From Hymenobacter mucosus (lineage in GTDB: Bacteria > Bacteroidota > Bacteroidia > Cytophagales > Hymenobacteraceae), in contig NZ_FZNS01000006.1 in NCBI RefSeq assembly GCF_900188255.1, positions 124,001 to 188,000 on the forward strand: a DNA stretch of 64,000 bases, in the 5' to 3' direction. Below the pieces are notes generated by a model, which had not been told where the DNA came from, ran no database searches, and was given only the letters and a program-made list of their open reading frames with translations. Shown piece by piece: positions 9,456 through 17,997 of the stretch; position 1 is the stretch's first letter; every line of letters begins with the position of its first letter. The position numbers and the translations under genes are program-made.

Positions 9456-10454
9456 GTGGCTACCTCTACCACCGTACCAGCTGCTCCGGCCGCCGAGCCC
9501 ACTTCTTCCAAAGTTGCTATTGTAGCGGCGTTGGGGGCCAATTTGGCCATTGCTGTCATCAAGTTCGTGGCCGCTACCTTTACGGGTAGCTCGGCCATGA
9601 TGGCCGAAGGTATTCATTCCGTAGTAGATACTACCAATGAGTGGCTGCTCCTGTTGGGGCTGCGCCAAAGCCAGCGGCCCGCCCACGAGGGACGGCCATT
9701 TGGCTACGGAAAGGAGCTGTACTTCTGGTCGTTTATCGTGTCCATCTGCATTTTTGGCATCGGGGGCGGTATCTCCATTTACGAAGGCATTCAGCACTTG
9801 CGCCATCCCAGCGCCCTGCAAGATCCCCTGTGGAACTACGTTGTCCTGGGCTTGGCCTTTCTGTTCGATGGCGCTTCTTTCCTGGTAGCGCGTCGCACCT
9901 TCAACGCTCAGCGCAATGGCCGCTCGTTCTGGTCGGCCTTTCGGGAAAGCAAGGACCCCTCCAGTTTTGTGGTGCTGTTCGAGGACGCGGCCGACCTGCT
10001 CGGTATTATTGTGGCTTTTCTGGGCGTGTTCCTGAGCCATCAGCTCCAGAATCCCTACCTCGATGGGGTAGCGTCCTTGCTCATTGGCGTTATCCTGGTA
10101 GTGGTAGCGGCCTTGCTGCTGCGCGAAAATAAAAGCTTACTACTCGGCGAGCCGGCAGATGCCGCTATACTCCGCGAGGTAGCCAGCCGCGCTCAGGCCG
10201 ATGCGGCAGTAACGGCCGTAGCGGCTCCTCTGTCGTCTTACCTGGGGCCGCACGAATTGCTGCTGGTCTTGCGTGTAGAGTTCAACTCTACTCTCTCCGC
10301 GGCGGAGCTGACGACGGCAGTTGCGCGTGTGCAAGCAGCTATTCGGGCGGCTTATCCCGATATTCAACATCTTTATGTAGAACCGGCTTTTTTACAGGCC
10401 CAACCATCAGAAATCCAATCGACAACGGCCGTGCCGGTGGCGGGCGCACTGTAG
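9456..10454 (+). CDS. cation diffusion facilitator, ZnT9-like
   Basis: The protein has an N-terminal CDF transporter domain with about six membrane helices and a C-terminal cytoplasmic domain (about residues 230-320). The TM2 motif HSVVDTTNE (His54, Asp58, Asn61) is intact. In TM5 the usual HxxxD is EDAAD (Glu176, Asp180), so the His ligand is replaced by Glu. As I recall it, this is the pattern of the SLC30A9/ZnT9-like branch, so the transported metal cannot be assumed to be zinc. I prefer the GTG at 9456, which gives a short hydrophilic N-terminus. An in-frame GTG at 9354 would add 34 residues of poor quality. No upstream in-frame ATG exists. The histidine kinase follows 63 bases downstream. 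Confidence 0.9.
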   Translation: MATSTTVPAAPAAEPTSSKVAIVAALGANLAIAVIKFVAATFTGSSAMMAEGIHSVVDTTNEWLLLLGLRQSQRPAHEGRPFGYGKELYFWSFIVSICIFGIGGGISIYEGIQHLRHPSALQDPLWNYVVLGLAFLFDGASFLVARRTFNAQRNGRSFWSAFRESKDPSSFVVLFEDAADLLGIIVAFLGVFLSHQLQNPYLDGVASLLIGVILVVVAALLLRENKSLLLGEPADAAILREVASRAQADAAVTAVAAPLSSYLGPHELLLVLRVEFNSTLSAAELTTAVARVQAAIRAAYPDIQHLYVEPAFLQAQPSEIQSTTAVPVAGAL

Positions 10455-10517
10455 CGCTTGCCCGCGCACAACGAGGATGTAACTCATGCGTATGGATTGA
10501 TTCTATTCCCCTGCCAG

Positions 10518-11609
10518 ATGTTTGATTTTGCGACCTTATTTCGTCCCTTGGCTGAGAAAAGCCAGCAGCTCTACTTCGTGTATCACGTTGAAGCGCAGCG
10601 GCTCGTGTACCTCAGCCCAGCCTACAACGATGTGTTGGGGCTGCCGAACGAAACGGCGAACGAAGATTTGCCCCGCTTGGTAGCACGCATCCACCCCGAC
10701 GACCAGCAGTACGCTGCTTTACGCTTTCGCCACGTGCTGCAAGGCCGCTTTGTGGAAGATGTAGAACTGCGCTTGTCCCCGGCCAACGACCCGGCGGGGC
10801 CACCGCAGTGGCTGTGTTTTACGGCGCACTTGGTAGCTCAGGAGCCGGAGCTGACTTACGTGAGCGGCACCGTGCAAAACATCACCCAGTCGCGGGAGTA
10901 CATAGATAATGCCGACCGGTACAACAAGAAGAAGAACACCGTTCTGGAAATTCTTTCGCACGACTTGGCGGGTCCCTTCATCATGCTCAAGCAGGTAGCG
11001 GGCTACGTTGGCGGGCGCGTTGAGTCGTTGCAGGATGCAAAGCTCAATGAGTTGATAAACGTCATGCAGACTACCTGCCAGGAAAGTGTCAACCTTATCC
11101 GGGACTTCGTGGATACTGAGTTCTTGGAGTCGGCGAATGTGCAGCTCAAACTCGACCGGGTAGACGTGGCCGCGGAGCTGCGTGAGATGACGCAGCAACT
11201 ACAGGAAGCCGAAGAAAATCTGAACTTGAGCTTTCAGTTTGAGGGCCCCACCACTTGCTACTTTCATCTTGACCGCAACAAGATTATGCAGGTCGTCAAT
11301 AACTTGTTTAGCAACGCCATCAAGTTCACGCCCGATGGCGGTACTATTCGCCTGCGTCTGGATGAGCAGCCTACGCAACTCATCATCACGCTGACGGACA
11401 ACGGTGTGGGCATCCCTGCCCAGCACCAGAGCGTGTTGTTTGAGCGGTTTACCCCCGCTCGGCGGCCCGGCCTGCGCGGGGAAAAAACTACCGGCTTGGG
11501 CATGTCCATCATCAAAACCATTGTGGAGCTGCACCAGGGGCAAATTCAGGTAAAGAGCGAGCTTGAGAAAGGTACAACCTTCACTATCACCCTGCCGCGC
11601 CACGACTAG
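10518..11609 (+). CDS. PAS-domain sensor histidine kinase
   Basis: The 363-residue protein has no clear membrane segment. Residues about 10-120 look like a PAS fold (LYFVYHVEAQRLVYLSPAYN, and a PAC-like TYVSGTVQNITQSREY). A HisKA helix follows with the phospho-acceptor His148 in ILSHDLAGPFIML. The HATPase domain has its N box (IMQVVNNLFSNAIKFTPDGG), G1 box (LTDNGVGIPAQ) and G2 box (GLGMSIIKTIVELHQG). It should be a cytoplasmic kinase that senses an internal signal. No cognate response regulator is adjacent, so it is an orphan. The ATG at 10518 is preferred over an upstream TTG at 10458. The gene lies downstream of the CDF gene and could be co-transcribed with it. Confidence 0.93.
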   Translation: MFDFATLFRPLAEKSQQLYFVYHVEAQRLVYLSPAYNDVLGLPNETANEDLPRLVARIHPDDQQYAALRFRHVLQGRFVEDVELRLSPANDPAGPPQWLCFTAHLVAQEPELTYVSGTVQNITQSREYIDNADRYNKKKNTVLEILSHDLAGPFIMLKQVAGYVGGRVESLQDAKLNELINVMQTTCQESVNLIRDFVDTEFLESANVQLKLDRVDVAAELREMTQQLQEAEENLNLSFQFEGPTTCYFHLDRNKIMQVVNNLFSNAIKFTPDGGTIRLRLDEQPTQLIITLTDNGVGIPAQHQSVLFERFTPARRPGLRGEKTTGLGMSIIKTIVELHQGQIQVKSELEKGTTFTITLPRHD

Positions 11610-11938
11610 GTAGCCTGCACTACTGCTGGCAAGGTAGCTCAGCCGCAGTGCGCTAGATAATATGCCTTCTTATAGCCTGATGGTGCTACCAGCGTGTAGG
11701 TGCCATAGGCTGCTAGTGCGGTTGTTGCAGTTTTCTGGCCACAACCGCGTTGCTATTTATTCCCGGTGTGCTAGCCTACTAAGCCGGGGGCTGGTGGTTT
11801 CGGCTACTAATCAACGCTACCCACTGATGCAGAGTGCGTAGCTCCAGCAGGAGTCTACTATTCAGAAAGAGTTGTTTCATGTCTTTTCTTCTCGGTAGCA
11901 CGTAATACTAGCTCCACTTTAGCTAACAGGCCTGTTGT
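11610..11938. other. intergenic region upstream of trehalase
   Basis: This 329-base gap lies between two plus-strand genes. I see no strong hairpin, repeat or coding sequence. It presumably carries the trehalase promoter. Confidence 0.4.
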
Positions 11939-13513
11939 ATGAAGAAAGCCCTGCTCCTCTGCCTCTACTGCTTTACGCTCACCGTGTCGGCCCAACAGAA
12001 GGATTTACGCAGTCCTCGTCAGTTGTTCCCGGGTTTGTTTGAGGCAGTGCAGATGGGGCGCATCTTTCCCGACAATAAAACCTTTGTGGATGCTACCCCG
12101 CGGGAAGCGCCAGCCGTAGTGCTGGCTGCCTATGCGGAGCAGCGCCGCCTGCCCGGCTTCGATTTGAAGCGGTTTGTAGAAGCGTACTTTCAGCTTCCTG
12201 AGGCCTCTGCTTCGGGCTACCACACCAACATTGCTGGGGGGCTGCCCCGTCACCTCGATACCCTCTGGACCGTATTGCGCCGGCCCGGCCAAGACTCCGT
12301 AGCACCGTATGCGTCGCTGCTGCCTTTGCCAAATTCCTACGTGGTGCCTGGTGGTCGTTTCCGGGAGGTGTATTATTGGGACTCCTACTTTACGATGCTG
12401 GGACTACGGGTTAGCCACCGCCCAGAGTTGCTGCGGGGCATGGTCGATAATTTTGCCTACCTCATTACGCGCTACGGCTTTATACCCAACGGCAACCGCA
12501 CGTATTACCTCACCCGCTCTCAGCCGCCGTTCTTTAGCCGCATGGTAGAGTTGTTGGCTCAAGAGCAAGGCGACACCGTGCTACGGCGCTACCAACCAGC
12601 CCTGCTGCGCGAGTACCAGTTCTGGATGGCTGGGGCCGACTCGCTGGCACCTGGTGCGGCGCGGCGTTCTGTGGTGCGCCTGGCTGGGGGCGAAGTCCTG
12701 AACCGCTACTGGGACCAGAGTGCCGAACCCCGGGAGGAATCTTACCAGGAAGACGTAACGGCTGCCCAGCGTAGCCAGCGCCCGGCCGCCCAATTCTACC
12801 GCGACGTGCGGGCCGCCGCAGCCTCGGGGTGGGACTTTAGTAGCCGCTGGTTTGTGCCTGGGCAAGGCTTAGAGTCCATCCGTACTACCGGTCTAATTCC
12901 CGTTGACCTCAACTGTCTACTCTATCAGTTGGAAAATACCCTGGCACGTGCTAGCCACCTGCGGGGCGATGAAGCGGCCAGCCGCAACTTTCAGAAACAA
13001 GCTGCCGCGCGTCGGAAAGCCATCCAACGGTACTGCTGGGACGCGCGCGCCAACTGGTTTGTCGATTACGATTGGGAGCAGCGTAAGCTCTCCCTGGTAC
13101 GGACTTTGGCAGGAGTGTTTCCCTTGGAAAGCGGTATTGCTACCTCTACTCAAGCCAGCAAAACGGCCGCCGGATTGCGCCGCGACTTTCTACGCCCTGG
13201 CGGCCTGATAACCACGCTAGCCACTACCGGGCAGCAGTGGGATGCTCCCAATGCCTGGGCTCCCCTGCAATGGATGGCCGTGCAGGGCCTACGCCGGTAT
13301 GGGCAGCAGGAGCTAGCTAGCACCATTGCGCAACGGTGGATTTCGCTTAACCAGATTGTGTTCCAGCAAACTGGCAAACTAATGGAGAAGTACAACGTTG
13401 AGAATATAACGGCACTCGGTGGGGGAGGAGAGTATCCATTACAGGACGGATTTGGGTGGACAAATGGCGTTCTGTTGGATCTTACGAAGCAATATCCCGC
13501 ATACAGCCGATAA
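11939..13513 (+). CDS. treA: periplasmic alpha,alpha-trehalase (GH37)
   Basis: The 524-residue protein begins with a signal peptide (MKKALLLCLYCFTLTVSAQQ). It carries both trehalase signatures: PGGRFREVYYWDSY at about residues 137-150, and GQQWDAPNAWAPLQ at about 431-444. The C-terminal EKYNVENITALGGGGEYPLQ is also typical, as is GFGWTNGVLL just before the end. The family hydrolyses trehalose to two glucose molecules by an inverting mechanism. The signal peptide places the enzyme in the periplasm, where it would supply glucose from external trehalose. No phosphotransferase or transporter gene is adjacent, so the gene is probably monocistronic. Length fits the periplasmic TreA group. Confidence 0.94.
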   Translation: MKKALLLCLYCFTLTVSAQQKDLRSPRQLFPGLFEAVQMGRIFPDNKTFVDATPREAPAVVLAAYAEQRRLPGFDLKRFVEAYFQLPEASASGYHTNIAGGLPRHLDTLWTVLRRPGQDSVAPYASLLPLPNSYVVPGGRFREVYYWDSYFTMLGLRVSHRPELLRGMVDNFAYLITRYGFIPNGNRTYYLTRSQPPFFSRMVELLAQEQGDTVLRRYQPALLREYQFWMAGADSLAPGAARRSVVRLAGGEVLNRYWDQSAEPREESYQEDVTAAQRSQRPAAQFYRDVRAAAASGWDFSSRWFVPGQGLESIRTTGLIPVDLNCLLYQLENTLARASHLRGDEAASRNFQKQAAARRKAIQRYCWDARANWFVDYDWEQRKLSLVRTLAGVFPLESGIATSTQASKTAAGLRRDFLRPGGLITTLATTGQQWDAPNAWAPLQWMAVQGLRRYGQQELASTIAQRWISLNQIVFQQTGKLMEKYNVENITALGGGGEYPLQDGFGWTNGVLLDLTKQYPAYSR

Positions 13514-13962
13514 TCTAGGTATTGTTCAATGGGCACGGCAGTGCCATCTCATCATTGGTAGCTTTTGTTCTTTTTTAGAACTTTAGATATTTTTTTTTGG
13601 GCTATTCAAAGTGTACGGCTGGCTCACAATAAGTGGCTGTGCGTTAGCAAGTTATATTGTTGTGCTTTTACGGGTCATATGAGGTGTAATTAGAATAGTT
13701 ATATAATAACGATTAATTTAAATTATTGGCTTTTTCTGTCAATATTAGCTTGTCACTATATAAATAAACCATTGAAATAGTATTAGTTGTACAGAATAGT
13801 GTATAACGATTCGATTAATTATTGTAATAGTCCAGAGAACTTTGTTCTTTTATTTAATTATATCGAGATGAGTGTAAATTTTGTATTGTACAAATAATTG
13901 AAGAATCCTTCCTTGCCGCTACAAGACCTGAGTTTAATCCCACCGTTCCTATTTCTTACTAA
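13514..13962. other. AT-rich intergenic region upstream of T9SS lectin protein
   Basis: This 449-base gap is the most AT-rich stretch of the window (especially 13560-13890). It includes the dyad-like GTTATATAATAAC near 13699. It probably carries the promoter region for the secreted protein that follows. No open frame with protein-like composition is present. Confidence 0.5.
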
Positions 13963-16140
13963 ATGAAAACACTTTTCCTCAACACCAAGCCGCGATTGGC
14001 TATTTCGTGGTGGCAAAAGGCTGCCCTGGTAGCTGGACTATCGGCAGCGGCACTGCCGAGCATGGCGCAAACTGCCTCCATGGCTTTTCCGCGCAACGAG
14101 CCGTTTACCGGTAATGCAGCCACTAACTTCACATTTGGGGGCACGGCCCGCCTGACCGGCGTAGGTGGCACCGACAACGACCCGGTTGGCTCCGGCTACC
14201 TTCGTCTGACCAACGCTACTACTAACCAGGCGGGGTACGTGATTGATAACGTGGGCTTTCCCTCTTCGGAAGGGTTTTCTATTTCCTTTGAGTTCTTCTC
14301 CTATGGAGGGAGTGGGGCCGATGGCTTCAGCGTATTTCTGGTAGATGCCGACAATCAGCCAGCCGACGGCTTCCGTATTGGTGCTACGGGTGGTTCATTG
14401 GGATATGCCCAGAAAGACATTAGCCCGATTGCGCCCGGCGTGTCAGGCGGCTACATTGGCATCGGTATTGATGAGTTTGGTAACTACTCCAACAGATCGG
14501 AGGGCCGTTCTGGAGGAAGCAACTTTTTAACCAACGAGAACAAGGTGCCTCACGGGGTAGCTATTCGGGGTGCTGGCAATGGCTCTGCTAACACCGACTA
14601 CCCTTATCTAGTAGGTACCAAGCCCGGCGACATGGGCTTTACGCTGGATGTACCAACTGTACGCGCCCAAAGCGGCTCAGCGGACTACCGCCGCGCCTAC
14701 ATCGACGTGGTTCCGACGACATCGGGCAGCACAACCACGTACCTCATTAGCGTCAGGATTCAGCACGGTCTGGAGGTGCGCACCACGGTTGAGAACTTCA
14801 CCGTACCAAAGCCCCCCGCCAACCTGCGTCTGGGCTTCTCGGGCTCTACGGGTACCTACACCAACGTGCATGAAATTCGCAACCTGAATATTGTGCAGGT
14901 GCCATTTGCTACCGACGATGTGGCCTCCACCAATTATAATCAAGCTACTGACGTTAGAATCCTCAACAATGACGTGGCTCCCGGTAGCAACATCGACCCC
15001 CGCTCTGTAGACCTGGACCCCTCAGTTACGGGTCAGCAAACCGAACTGAGAGTGGAGGGTAAGGGTACCTTCCGTGTCAACCAGAGTGGTGTTGTAACGT
15101 TCGAACCATCGGGCACCTTTGCCGGTACGGTTGTCATTCCATACACCATGCAGTCTATTCTCGGGGCTGCGTACTCTTCTAGCCCAGCTAACATCACCGT
15201 GAACGTAGCCGGGGCCGACGTAGCTGCCACGCTTACGGGGCCTGCCACGGCCACCGCCGGCGAGGAGGTTACCTACACCATCAAAGGCGCTAACCGAAGT
15301 GGCCTCACGGCTACGGATGTGGTATTGTCGATGCGGCTACCTGCCAACTTGCCGGCCGGCGCCGTTGCCCCACAAGCTGGTGGCACCTACTATCCCACAA
15401 CGGGCCTAGTAACCTTCGACAAGGTAAGCTCCCTCAGCAGCGGGGCCCCAGCCATCGAACGACGGGTAACGGTAACGCTACCTAATAGCCAGACGGAAAC
15501 CATTGCCAACAAGGCCGAAGCCTGGTCTGCGGTGCCTGACCCCGTAACGAGCAACAACGTTGCTACCCTCAACACCGGTATATCAGCTCCTTTACCCGTC
15601 GAGCTTCTGAATTTTGTAGCGAAGCCCGTAGGAAGCGACGCCTACCTAACCTGGGAAACTTCCTCGGAGTTAAATAGCCGTCATTTCGAGGTAGAGCGCT
15701 CCCAGGATGGGCGCACGTTTAAGCGCATTGCCACGGTAGCATCCAAGGGTACTACCCAGCAGCATTCTGCTTACGCGCATACTGATGCTCGCGCCGCCAG
15801 CATCTCGTCGCAGCCTATTTACTACCGGTTGCGGCAGGTAGATTTGAATGGCAAGGCCAAATACAGCCAAGTGCAAACCGTGCAGTTTGGGCAGGAGCAC
15901 CAAGCCATTATGGTATATCCTAACCCCGCCAACATCGCGGCCACACTCGACCTGACGGCTCTGCCCGTGGGTACTTATAGCCTCACCATATACGACGTTG
16001 TGGGCCGTCTAATTCTGCAAACGCAAGTTGCAGGCGGCGAGCTAAATCCCTTGGGAGTGGAGAAGATGCCCAAGGGCATGTATCTACTGCGAGTAAAGGG
16101 GCACGGCTTCTTCCGCAATCTGCCCTTGGTGCGGGAGTAG
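13963..16140 (+). CDS. secreted lectin-domain protein with T9SS sorting domain
   Basis: The 725-residue protein has an atypically long signal region (hydrophobic core AALVAGLSAAALPSMAQ, residues about 22-38). An L-type (legume-like) lectin domain spans about 40-310, with GFSISFEFFSYGGSGADGFS and GYIGIGIDEFGNYS. A linker Ig-like segment (about 320-415) follows, then a DUF11-type repeat (about 417-530, VAATLTGPATATAGEEVTYT). A fibronectin-like pre-sorting module follows (PLPVELLNFVAKPVGSDAYL onward). The end is a type A T9SS domain (VYPNPANIAATLDL, then LPVGTYSLTIYDVVGR, KMPKGMYLLRV). It should be secreted by T9SS and either anchored or released, binding a glycan. Ligand and role are unknown. 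A terminator follows. Confidence 0.9.
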   Translation: MKTLFLNTKPRLAISWWQKAALVAGLSAAALPSMAQTASMAFPRNEPFTGNAATNFTFGGTARLTGVGGTDNDPVGSGYLRLTNATTNQAGYVIDNVGFPSSEGFSISFEFFSYGGSGADGFSVFLVDADNQPADGFRIGATGGSLGYAQKDISPIAPGVSGGYIGIGIDEFGNYSNRSEGRSGGSNFLTNENKVPHGVAIRGAGNGSANTDYPYLVGTKPGDMGFTLDVPTVRAQSGSADYRRAYIDVVPTTSGSTTTYLISVRIQHGLEVRTTVENFTVPKPPANLRLGFSGSTGTYTNVHEIRNLNIVQVPFATDDVASTNYNQATDVRILNNDVAPGSNIDPRSVDLDPSVTGQQTELRVEGKGTFRVNQSGVVTFEPSGTFAGTVVIPYTMQSILGAAYSSSPANITVNVAGADVAATLTGPATATAGEEVTYTIKGANRSGLTATDVVLSMRLPANLPAGAVAPQAGGTYYPTTGLVTFDKVSSLSSGAPAIERRVTVTLPNSQTETIANKAEAWSAVPDPVTSNNVATLNTGISAPLPVELLNFVAKPVGSDAYLTWETSSELNSRHFEVERSQDGRTFKRIATVASKGTTQQHSAYAHTDARAASISSQPIYYRLRQVDLNGKAKYSQVQTVQFGQEHQAIMVYPNPANIAATLDLTALPVGTYSLTIYDVVGRLILQTQVAGGELNPLGVEKMPKGMYLLRVKGHGFFRNLPLVRE

Positions 16141-16172
16141 CAGCATCCTGCGGGGTAGCAGCCACTTACCAC

Positions 16173-16206
16173 AAAAAGCGCTGGCCTATGCAGGTCAGCG
16201 CTTTTT
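16173..16206. terminator. intrinsic terminator of the T9SS lectin gene
   Basis: AAAAAGCGCTGGCC pairs with GGTCAGCGCTTTTT (one G-T-type mismatch region) around a short loop, 32 bases after the stop codon. A T-run follows on the plus strand. Confidence 0.85.
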
Positions 16207-16284
16207 ATGTTCTGCCCAGAGTGAATAGCCGTAGTCGAATGGCGTTCTATTTCGTAGAAAGGATGGTTCTAACCGTTTTCTATC

Positions 16285-16953
16285 ATGTGCGGACGTTATT
16301 CTCTCACGCCGGCCCCCGGCATCCTCGAAGACCGATTTGACGCTACGTTTGCTGCCCAACTTACGGGTCCAGCGTATAATGCGGCGCCATCACAGCAGCT
16401 GCCTGTTATTCTTAACACTGACCCGGGCAAGATTCAACTGCTACAGTGGGGCCTTATCCCAGGCTGGGTAAAAGAGCTGCAAAAAGCGCCCAAGCCCATT
16501 AATGCCCGCGCCGAGACTTTAACCGAAAAGCCTTCTTTCCGGCAGCTACTTCAGCGCCGCCGGGCCTTAATACCAGCCGATGGCTTCTATGAATGGCAAG
16601 CCACTACCAATGGCAAAATTCCTCATCGTATCCTGCGCCGCGACGAAGAAGTATTCGCCTTTGCTGGCCTCTGGGATGAGTGGCTAGACCGCACTACTGG
16701 TGAAGTGCTGCCCACCTTCACCATTATTACAACCGAGCCCAACGACCTCATGGCACCCATCCATAACCGCATGCCGGTAATCTTGAAGGACCGGGACGCA
16801 GAATTGGCGTGGCTCGATGACACAGTGCCGCTAGCTGCTCATCAAGAGCTGCTGCGCCCCCTACCAACTGAGCTGATGCGGGCCTATACGGTCAGCAAAC
16901 TGGTAAATTCTCCGGCGCACAACAGCCCCGATGTGCTAGCGCCAGCAGCATAA
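16285..16953 (+). CDS. yedK: SRAP-domain abasic-site crosslinking protein (YedK/HMCES)
   Basis: The 222-residue protein starts MCGRYSLT. Cys2 becomes the N-terminal residue after Met removal and forms the thiazolidine DNA-protein crosslink with abasic sites in single-stranded DNA. Further SRAP motifs are AYNAAPSQQLPVI (Asn in the active site), NARAETLTEKPSF, PADGFYEWQ (Glu) and IHNRMPVIL (His). In this family the SRAP domain protects abasic sites during replication and is linked to the SOS response. No signal peptide or extra domain is present, and the length is typical. It stands alone with a small secreted-protein gene convergent downstream. Confidence 0.95.
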   Translation: MCGRYSLTPAPGILEDRFDATFAAQLTGPAYNAAPSQQLPVILNTDPGKIQLLQWGLIPGWVKELQKAPKPINARAETLTEKPSFRQLLQRRRALIPADGFYEWQATTNGKIPHRILRRDEEVFAFAGLWDEWLDRTTGEVLPTFTIITTEPNDLMAPIHNRMPVILKDRDAELAWLDDTVPLAAHQELLRPLPTELMRAYTVSKLVNSPAHNSPDVLAPAA

Positions 16954-16962
16954 TCCAACCAC

Positions 16963-17013
16963 AAGCCCCCGCTATGCTTACTAACCAAGAAGTCAATAAG
17001 CGTGGTGGGGGCT
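16963..17013. terminator. long-loop hairpin after the SRAP gene
   Basis: AAGCCCCC pairs with GGGGGCTT, with an inner GCTTA/TAAGC pairing. It is located just after the SRAP stop and before the end of the convergent small gene. There is no strong T-run, so the terminator call is weak. Confidence 0.4.
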
Positions 17014-17047
17014 TATGTATGCAGATTGGTGCGTTGCCTGGTGGCTA

Positions 17048-17251
17048 CTAACGGCGGAACACCTGCTTCTTATGCAAAGCGCGTGCGTAAGCAGGGCGAG
17101 GCAGCCGGCGGCCCTTCTTGCGCTTAAATAGGCTAAATCCTGGGCTGGGAAGCCCATGGACAGTAGTGGTACCAGAAACAGGAGCGCAAGATGCAGCCTC
17201 GCTAGGAAGCACAATAGCAACAGCAAAAAGTACGAGTAGGAGGTGTTTCAT
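17048..17251 (-). CDS. small secreted basic protein, unknown
   Basis: A 67-residue protein starts MKHLLLVLFAVAIVLPSEAA, a clear signal peptide. The predicted mature part is about 47 residues and strongly basic: it holds LFKRKKGRRLPRPAYARA and ends LHKKQVFRR, with only one Cys. I do not recognise a family. I have seen short secreted proteins with a GFSLF/KRKKG-type tail in Hymenobacter, but that is only memory. The ATG at 17251 is preferred because a longer frame from 17302 adds a second hydrophobic stretch in front of the signal peptide. An 18-base near-palindrome lies 60 bases upstream. It could be a structural or antimicrobial peptide, which is inference. Confidence 0.65.
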   Translation of the reverse strand: MKHLLLVLFAVAIVLPSEAASCAPVSGTTTVHGLPSPGFSLFKRKKGRRLPRPAYARALHKKQVFRR

Positions 17252-17310
17252 GGCATTTATGGAGTATATAATTGAACTATGACCTAATAATAAGAGAAAC
17301 ACTTTAATAC

Positions 17311-17328
17311 TTGGATATTTAAATCCAA
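17311..17328. promoter_or_regulatory. 18-bp near-perfect palindrome upstream of small secreted gene
   Basis: TTGGAT and ATCCAA are perfect arms around ATTTAA. The site is 60 to 77 bases upstream of the small secreted gene's start on the minus strand, a plausible operator position. The surrounding region is AT-rich. Confidence 0.4.
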
Positions 17329-17414
17329 TAAATGCTTGTTATGTTATAATTATGAGGATCAGAAACATGTTGCAATGAGGTTTCCATTCCCTTTTAGCTA
17401 CCTCCTGTCACGAC

Positions 17415-17449
17415 AAAAGGCCCTGTCAGCGCAAGCTGACAGGGCCTTT
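17415..17449. terminator. intrinsic terminator
   Basis: AAAAGGCCCTGTCAGC pairs almost perfectly with GCTGACAGGGCCTTT around a 4-base loop. It lies just downstream of the 88-residue minus-strand gene (stop at 17472) and likely ends that transcript. Confidence 0.85.
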
Positions 17450-17471
17450 CTGGAGTCTATGAGGGCTCAGC

Positions 17472-17738
17472 CTAGTGGTGCGAGTCTTCGGCGTACTCGG
17501 TGGCTTTAGCCGCCGCAAATACAGCTAAGCCAGCCAGTACAGCTACCCCTAGGATGAGTTGGGTAGTAGTGAAGCGCTGGGATGCCTTACGTAGAAGTGT
17601 GCTGCCATTTTTCAGCAGATCATCTAGTTGGTCTTTGTCGCCGGTGAATACCTTATAGCCGCTTTGCAGGGTGTTAATGATATCCTCAGGCAGAATTTTT
17701 TCGATGTCCTTTTCTAGCTGGGTGCTGGGAGTGCTCAT
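17472..17738 (-). CDS. small single-pass membrane protein, unknown
   Basis: An 88-residue protein starts MSTPSTQLEKDIEKILPEDI and has an amphipathic, charged N-terminal half (DKDQLDDLLKNGSTLLRKAS). One membrane helix (LILGVAVLAGLAVFAAA, about residues 62-78) is followed by a short acidic/His tail (EYAEDSHH). I do not recognise a family. The layout resembles small inner-membrane adaptor or stress proteins such as DUF883-like proteins, which is a guess. A longer frame starting at 17849 adds 37 residues unlike a real protein N-terminus, so I chose the inner ATG at 17738. A terminator follows. Confidence 0.7.
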   Translation of the reverse strand: MSTPSTQLEKDIEKILPEDIINTLQSGYKVFTGDKDQLDDLLKNGSTLLRKASQRFTTTQLILGVAVLAGLAVFAAAKATEYAEDSHH

Positions 17739-17947
17739 AATGCGGAAGGGAGAAACAGATGGATGAACATTCGGCGGCGCTGCCGCCGGAGTTCGTGTAC
17801 GGCAAACCCTGCCTTTTTGATATAGCTCTGCTTGTATAAGTTGCGACAAGGCCGCGCCGAGTCATAAGCCAAAGGCTGGGATAAATGACCTCCTACCTAA
17901 ACAACACCCTGTAACTGCTAAGGAGCACAGTGAAAGTAGCAGGCAAC

Positions 17948-17979
17948 AAAAAAGGCCTCATCTACGGATGAGGCCTTTC
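17948..17979 (-). terminator. intrinsic terminator of the protease gene
   Basis: On the minus strand AAAGGCCTCATC pairs with GATGAGGCCTTT and is followed by a run of Ts. It sits 19 bases downstream of the protease stop codon. Confidence 0.88.
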
Positions 17980-17997
17980 TCTTTGGTTAGGAGTGGC

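Noticed and set aside
9450..10040. Minus-strand open frame opposite the CDF transporter
   Set aside because: It is antisense to six conserved membrane helices and shows low-complexity Gly/Gln/Arg composition.
13560..13890. AT-rich block, possible horizontally acquired DNA or mobile element remnant
   Set aside because: It is intergenic, has no inverted terminal repeats, transposase fragments or target-site duplications, and AT-rich promoter regions are normal.
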